From the NCBI GenBank assembly GCA_017744515.1, contig JAGIBF010000038.1, positions 1 through 55,894 of the forward strand: DNA of 55,894 bases, read 5' to 3'. The first letter of the stretch is position 1; each line of letters opens with the position of its first letter. The notes beneath the pieces were generated by a model. It made no database searches and had not been told where the DNA came from. It saw only the letters and a list, made by a program, of their open reading frames with translations. Source of the DNA: Niastella sp. (lineage in GTDB: Bacteria > Bacteroidota > Bacteroidia > Chitinophagales > Chitinophagaceae). The position numbers and the translations under genes are program-made. Below are positions 54,579-55,894 of this stretch, piece by piece.

Positions 54579-55280
54579 TTAAATAGTTTCGAGATATAGT
54601 TGCTGCAATTCATTGGCGGTGATATCGGCAGTGTTGACGGTATGCACCAGTGAGCCAGCTTTCATGATGCCGATCTTTGTGCCGGCATTCACCGCATTGA
54701 AAATGTCGTGCGTAGCCATTAAAATTGTCACGCCTTGCTTCCCCAGTTGCTTTACAATGCTGGTAAACTCACCGGTAGCCTTGGGATCGAGGCCGCTGGT
54801 AGGTTCATCCATGAAAATGATATCGGCATTTTTGGCGAGTGCAATAGCAATACCTACTTTCTGGCGCATGCCCTTGCTATAAGTATGCAGCCTTTTTTCA
54901 TGTGCCGTTTCCTGTAACCCTGCTCGTGTAAGAAAGCCCTGCAATTGATCCTTGGGATATTTAAAGCCGGCCAGCCTGCTGAAGAAGTCCAGGTTCTCAA
55001 TACCTGTGAGGTTGGCATACAACATCACCACCTCTGGAATATAAGCCAGATGATTACGGGTGTCGTTGCCATTGAGTGTAACAGGAATGTCTTTGATCCG
55101 GGCCTCACCACTGGTAGCAGCAGTGAAGCCGAGGAAGATGTTGATAGTGGTGGTTTTGCCGGCGCCATTCTGGCCCAGCAAACAAAAGATATCCCCTGCC
55201 TGCAGCGAAAGGTTGAGGCCGTTCAATGCCGTATGACCATTGTACTGCTTGGTGAGGTTGATAGCAGCTAAAGTGTGCAT
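54579..55280 (-). CDS. ABC transporter ATPase (ABC-2 partner)
   Basis: 233 residues from ATG 55280 (MHTLAAINLTKQYNG), which matches the usual start of ABC-2 ATPases; a longer frame to 55340 would add 20 atypical residues. Motifs: Walker A GQNGAGKTT (36-44), a Q-loop position occupied by Glu83 (YIPE), as is common in DrrA/CcmA-type ATPases, signature YSKGMRQK (134-141), Walker B IIFMDEP (154-160) with Glu159, and H-loop His191. It is the likely motor of the two DUF3526 permeases. Upstream is a 205-base gap with an AGACCTGACAGG inverted repeat. Confidence 0.9.
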   Translation of the reverse strand: MHTLAAINLTKQYNGHTALNGLNLSLQAGDIFCLLGQNGAGKTTTINIFLGFTAATSGEARIKDIPVTLNGNDTRNHLAYIPEVVMLYANLTGIENLDFFSRLAGFKYPKDQLQGFLTRAGLQETAHEKRLHTYSKGMRQKVGIAIALAKNADIIFMDEPTSGLDPKATGEFTSIVKQLGKQGVTILMATHDIFNAVNAGTKIGIMKAGSLVHTVNTADITANELQQLYLETI

Positions 55281-55341
55281 ATAAGAAACGATTTGGTGAA
55301 TAGCATCAGGAAGTCGCACACAATGGAAGTGCGCGAACAAG

Positions 55342-55391
55342 AGACCTGACAGGTTAGCCTGGCAGTGTGTCCTGCAAAACCTGTCAGGTCT
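55342..55391. repeat. AGACCTGACAGGTT inverted repeat
   Basis: Perfect 14-base arms AGACCTGACAGGTT (55342-55355) and AACCTGTCAGGTCT (55378-55391) around a 22-base loop, between the ATPase gene and the 118-residue gene. I recognise the arm as a common Bacteroidota extragenic repeat. It has no T-run, so a terminator is not evident. Confidence 0.75.
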
Positions 55392-55485
55392 GTGCAGGTA
55401 TTTTTGTGCATGCCACAGCGATACACAAACAATTACAGTAACCCCACGGCAAGTGGCCGGGTGTTATACGGTAATACAGTAATGA

Positions 55486-55842
55486 TTAAGAATGTAGCGT
55501 GGGAGGTCCTTTGTTGGAGAACAGTAATACCGGGATGGTAAAGGCATGTTCAATGTAGCCACCGGTAGGGCTGTTGTGCGACAGGTTAGGCAGGATGTAT
55601 TGGTATACCTGCGCTTCGGTGTATACCGAATAACTATGTGAGCAAATGTTACAATGACTGGTATAGGAAGAGCCGGTATTTTGGCTAAACGAAGTATCCC
55701 CTTCTTCGCTGGTCGCAGATAACGCTACCCCGGCATCGTTCGGCTGGTGATGGTGCCACCAATGGATCGGTGTCGTGATAAAGCTGTACAACATGAGTAA
55801 ACATGCTGCTACCAGCCGCCTGTATGGGGAGGAAGTCGCCAA
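55486..55842 (-). CDS. Small His/Cys-rich membrane-anchored protein
   Basis: At least 118 residues. The frame is drawn from a TTG at 55842 (MATSSPYRRL) and stays open to the window edge, so the true start is uncertain; the first in-frame ATG (M17) would remove part of the hydrophobic segment. A hydrophobic stretch (about 9-24, LVAACLLMLYSFITTP) is followed by HWWHHH (27-32) and a CNICSHSY motif (64-71), with further Ser/Thr/Tyr-rich sequence: potential metal ligands. I recognise no named family. It is upstream of the ABC ATPase and TonB receptor genes on the same strand, so it may belong to that cassette. Confidence 0.6.
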   Translation of the reverse strand: MATSSPYRRLVAACLLMLYSFITTPIHWWHHHQPNDAGVALSATSEEGDTSFSQNTGSSYTSHCNICSHSYSVYTEAQVYQYILPNLSHNSPTGGYIEHAFTIPVLLFSNKGPPTLHS

Positions 55843-55864
55843 TCTGATAATTTCAACGGTGTTG

Positions 55865-55872
55865 CAAATATA
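55865..55872 (-). promoter_or_regulatory. Candidate TAnnTTTG -7 element
   Basis: The minus strand reads TATATTTG, a perfect TAnnTTTG. It lies 22 bases before the TTG start of the 118-residue gene. A TTG half-site lies 14 bases upstream, shorter than the usual spacer, so support is weak. Confidence 0.3.
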
Positions 55873-55894
55873 GGGAGAGTCTGTTACAACCGGC

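Overview
The window reads as chromosomal DNA of a Bacteroidota bacterium, most likely of the Chitinophagaceae. The reasons are long families of 'FtsX/MacB' permeases of about 800 residues, a TonB receptor with an N-terminal carboxypeptidase-regulatory-like domain, start regions without clear Shine-Dalgarno sequences, a TAnnTTTG-type promoter, and dispersed extragenic repeats (GTCACCCTGAGC...TGTCGAAGGG, AGACCTGACAGG, GTTTCGGGTTC, AGCTCG clusters) of the kind common in that group. No rRNA, tRNA, CRISPR, prophage or insertion sequence was recognised.

Region 1 (153-43740, minus strand) is one very long gene array. In transcription order it encodes a GTG-started HlyD/MacA-like periplasmic adaptor, a 71-residue secreted Cys-containing peptide, a LolD/MacB-type ATPase, and then SIXTEEN different permeases of 790-815 residues (called P1 to P16 in transcription order, so P1 is at 38913-41333 and P16 at 153-2552). 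Two small envelope genes interrupt the series: an 85-residue lipoprotein between P1 and P2, and a DUF4097-like repeat protein between P13 and P14. Every permease has the same plan: TM1 near residues 20-42, a periplasmic MacB-type core domain, a first FtsX unit (TM near 285-305, cytoplasmic coupling motif KE(I/V)GxRKxxG near 310-335, TMs near 335-360 and 375-400), a further TM near 430-450, a second periplasmic domain, a second FtsX unit (TM near 675-700, coupling motif KEIGIRKVLGAS near 700-730, TMs near 727-750 and 760-785), and a C-terminus close to NPVKSLRSE. Each therefore looks like a fused pair of MacB-like permease halves that could be served by the single ATPase. Gaps are 12-144 bases and hold two repeat families: AT-only palindromes (four gaps) and AGCTCG clusters (eight gaps).

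Region 2 (43741-46945) is the control region. A 333-base divergent intergenic stretch holds a terminator-like hairpin in the adaptor leader, an imperfect sigma-54-like site and a dyad. On the plus strand follow an NtrC-type response regulator with AAA+ and Fis-type domains, and an NtrB-like histidine kinase. By position they are the likely regulators of the array.

Region 3 (46946-55894, minus strand) holds a DUF488 protein, an unrecognised protein, an NTF2-like secreted protein, and a separate transport cassette: a small His/Cys-rich membrane protein, an ABC ATPase, a TonB-dependent siderophore-type receptor and two DUF3526-type ABC permeases, likely concerned with a metal chelate or another envelope cargo.

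The main candidate for an undescribed system is the array of sixteen permeases sharing one ATPase, one adaptor and one sigma-54-type two-component system. Its cargo cannot be read from the sequence.
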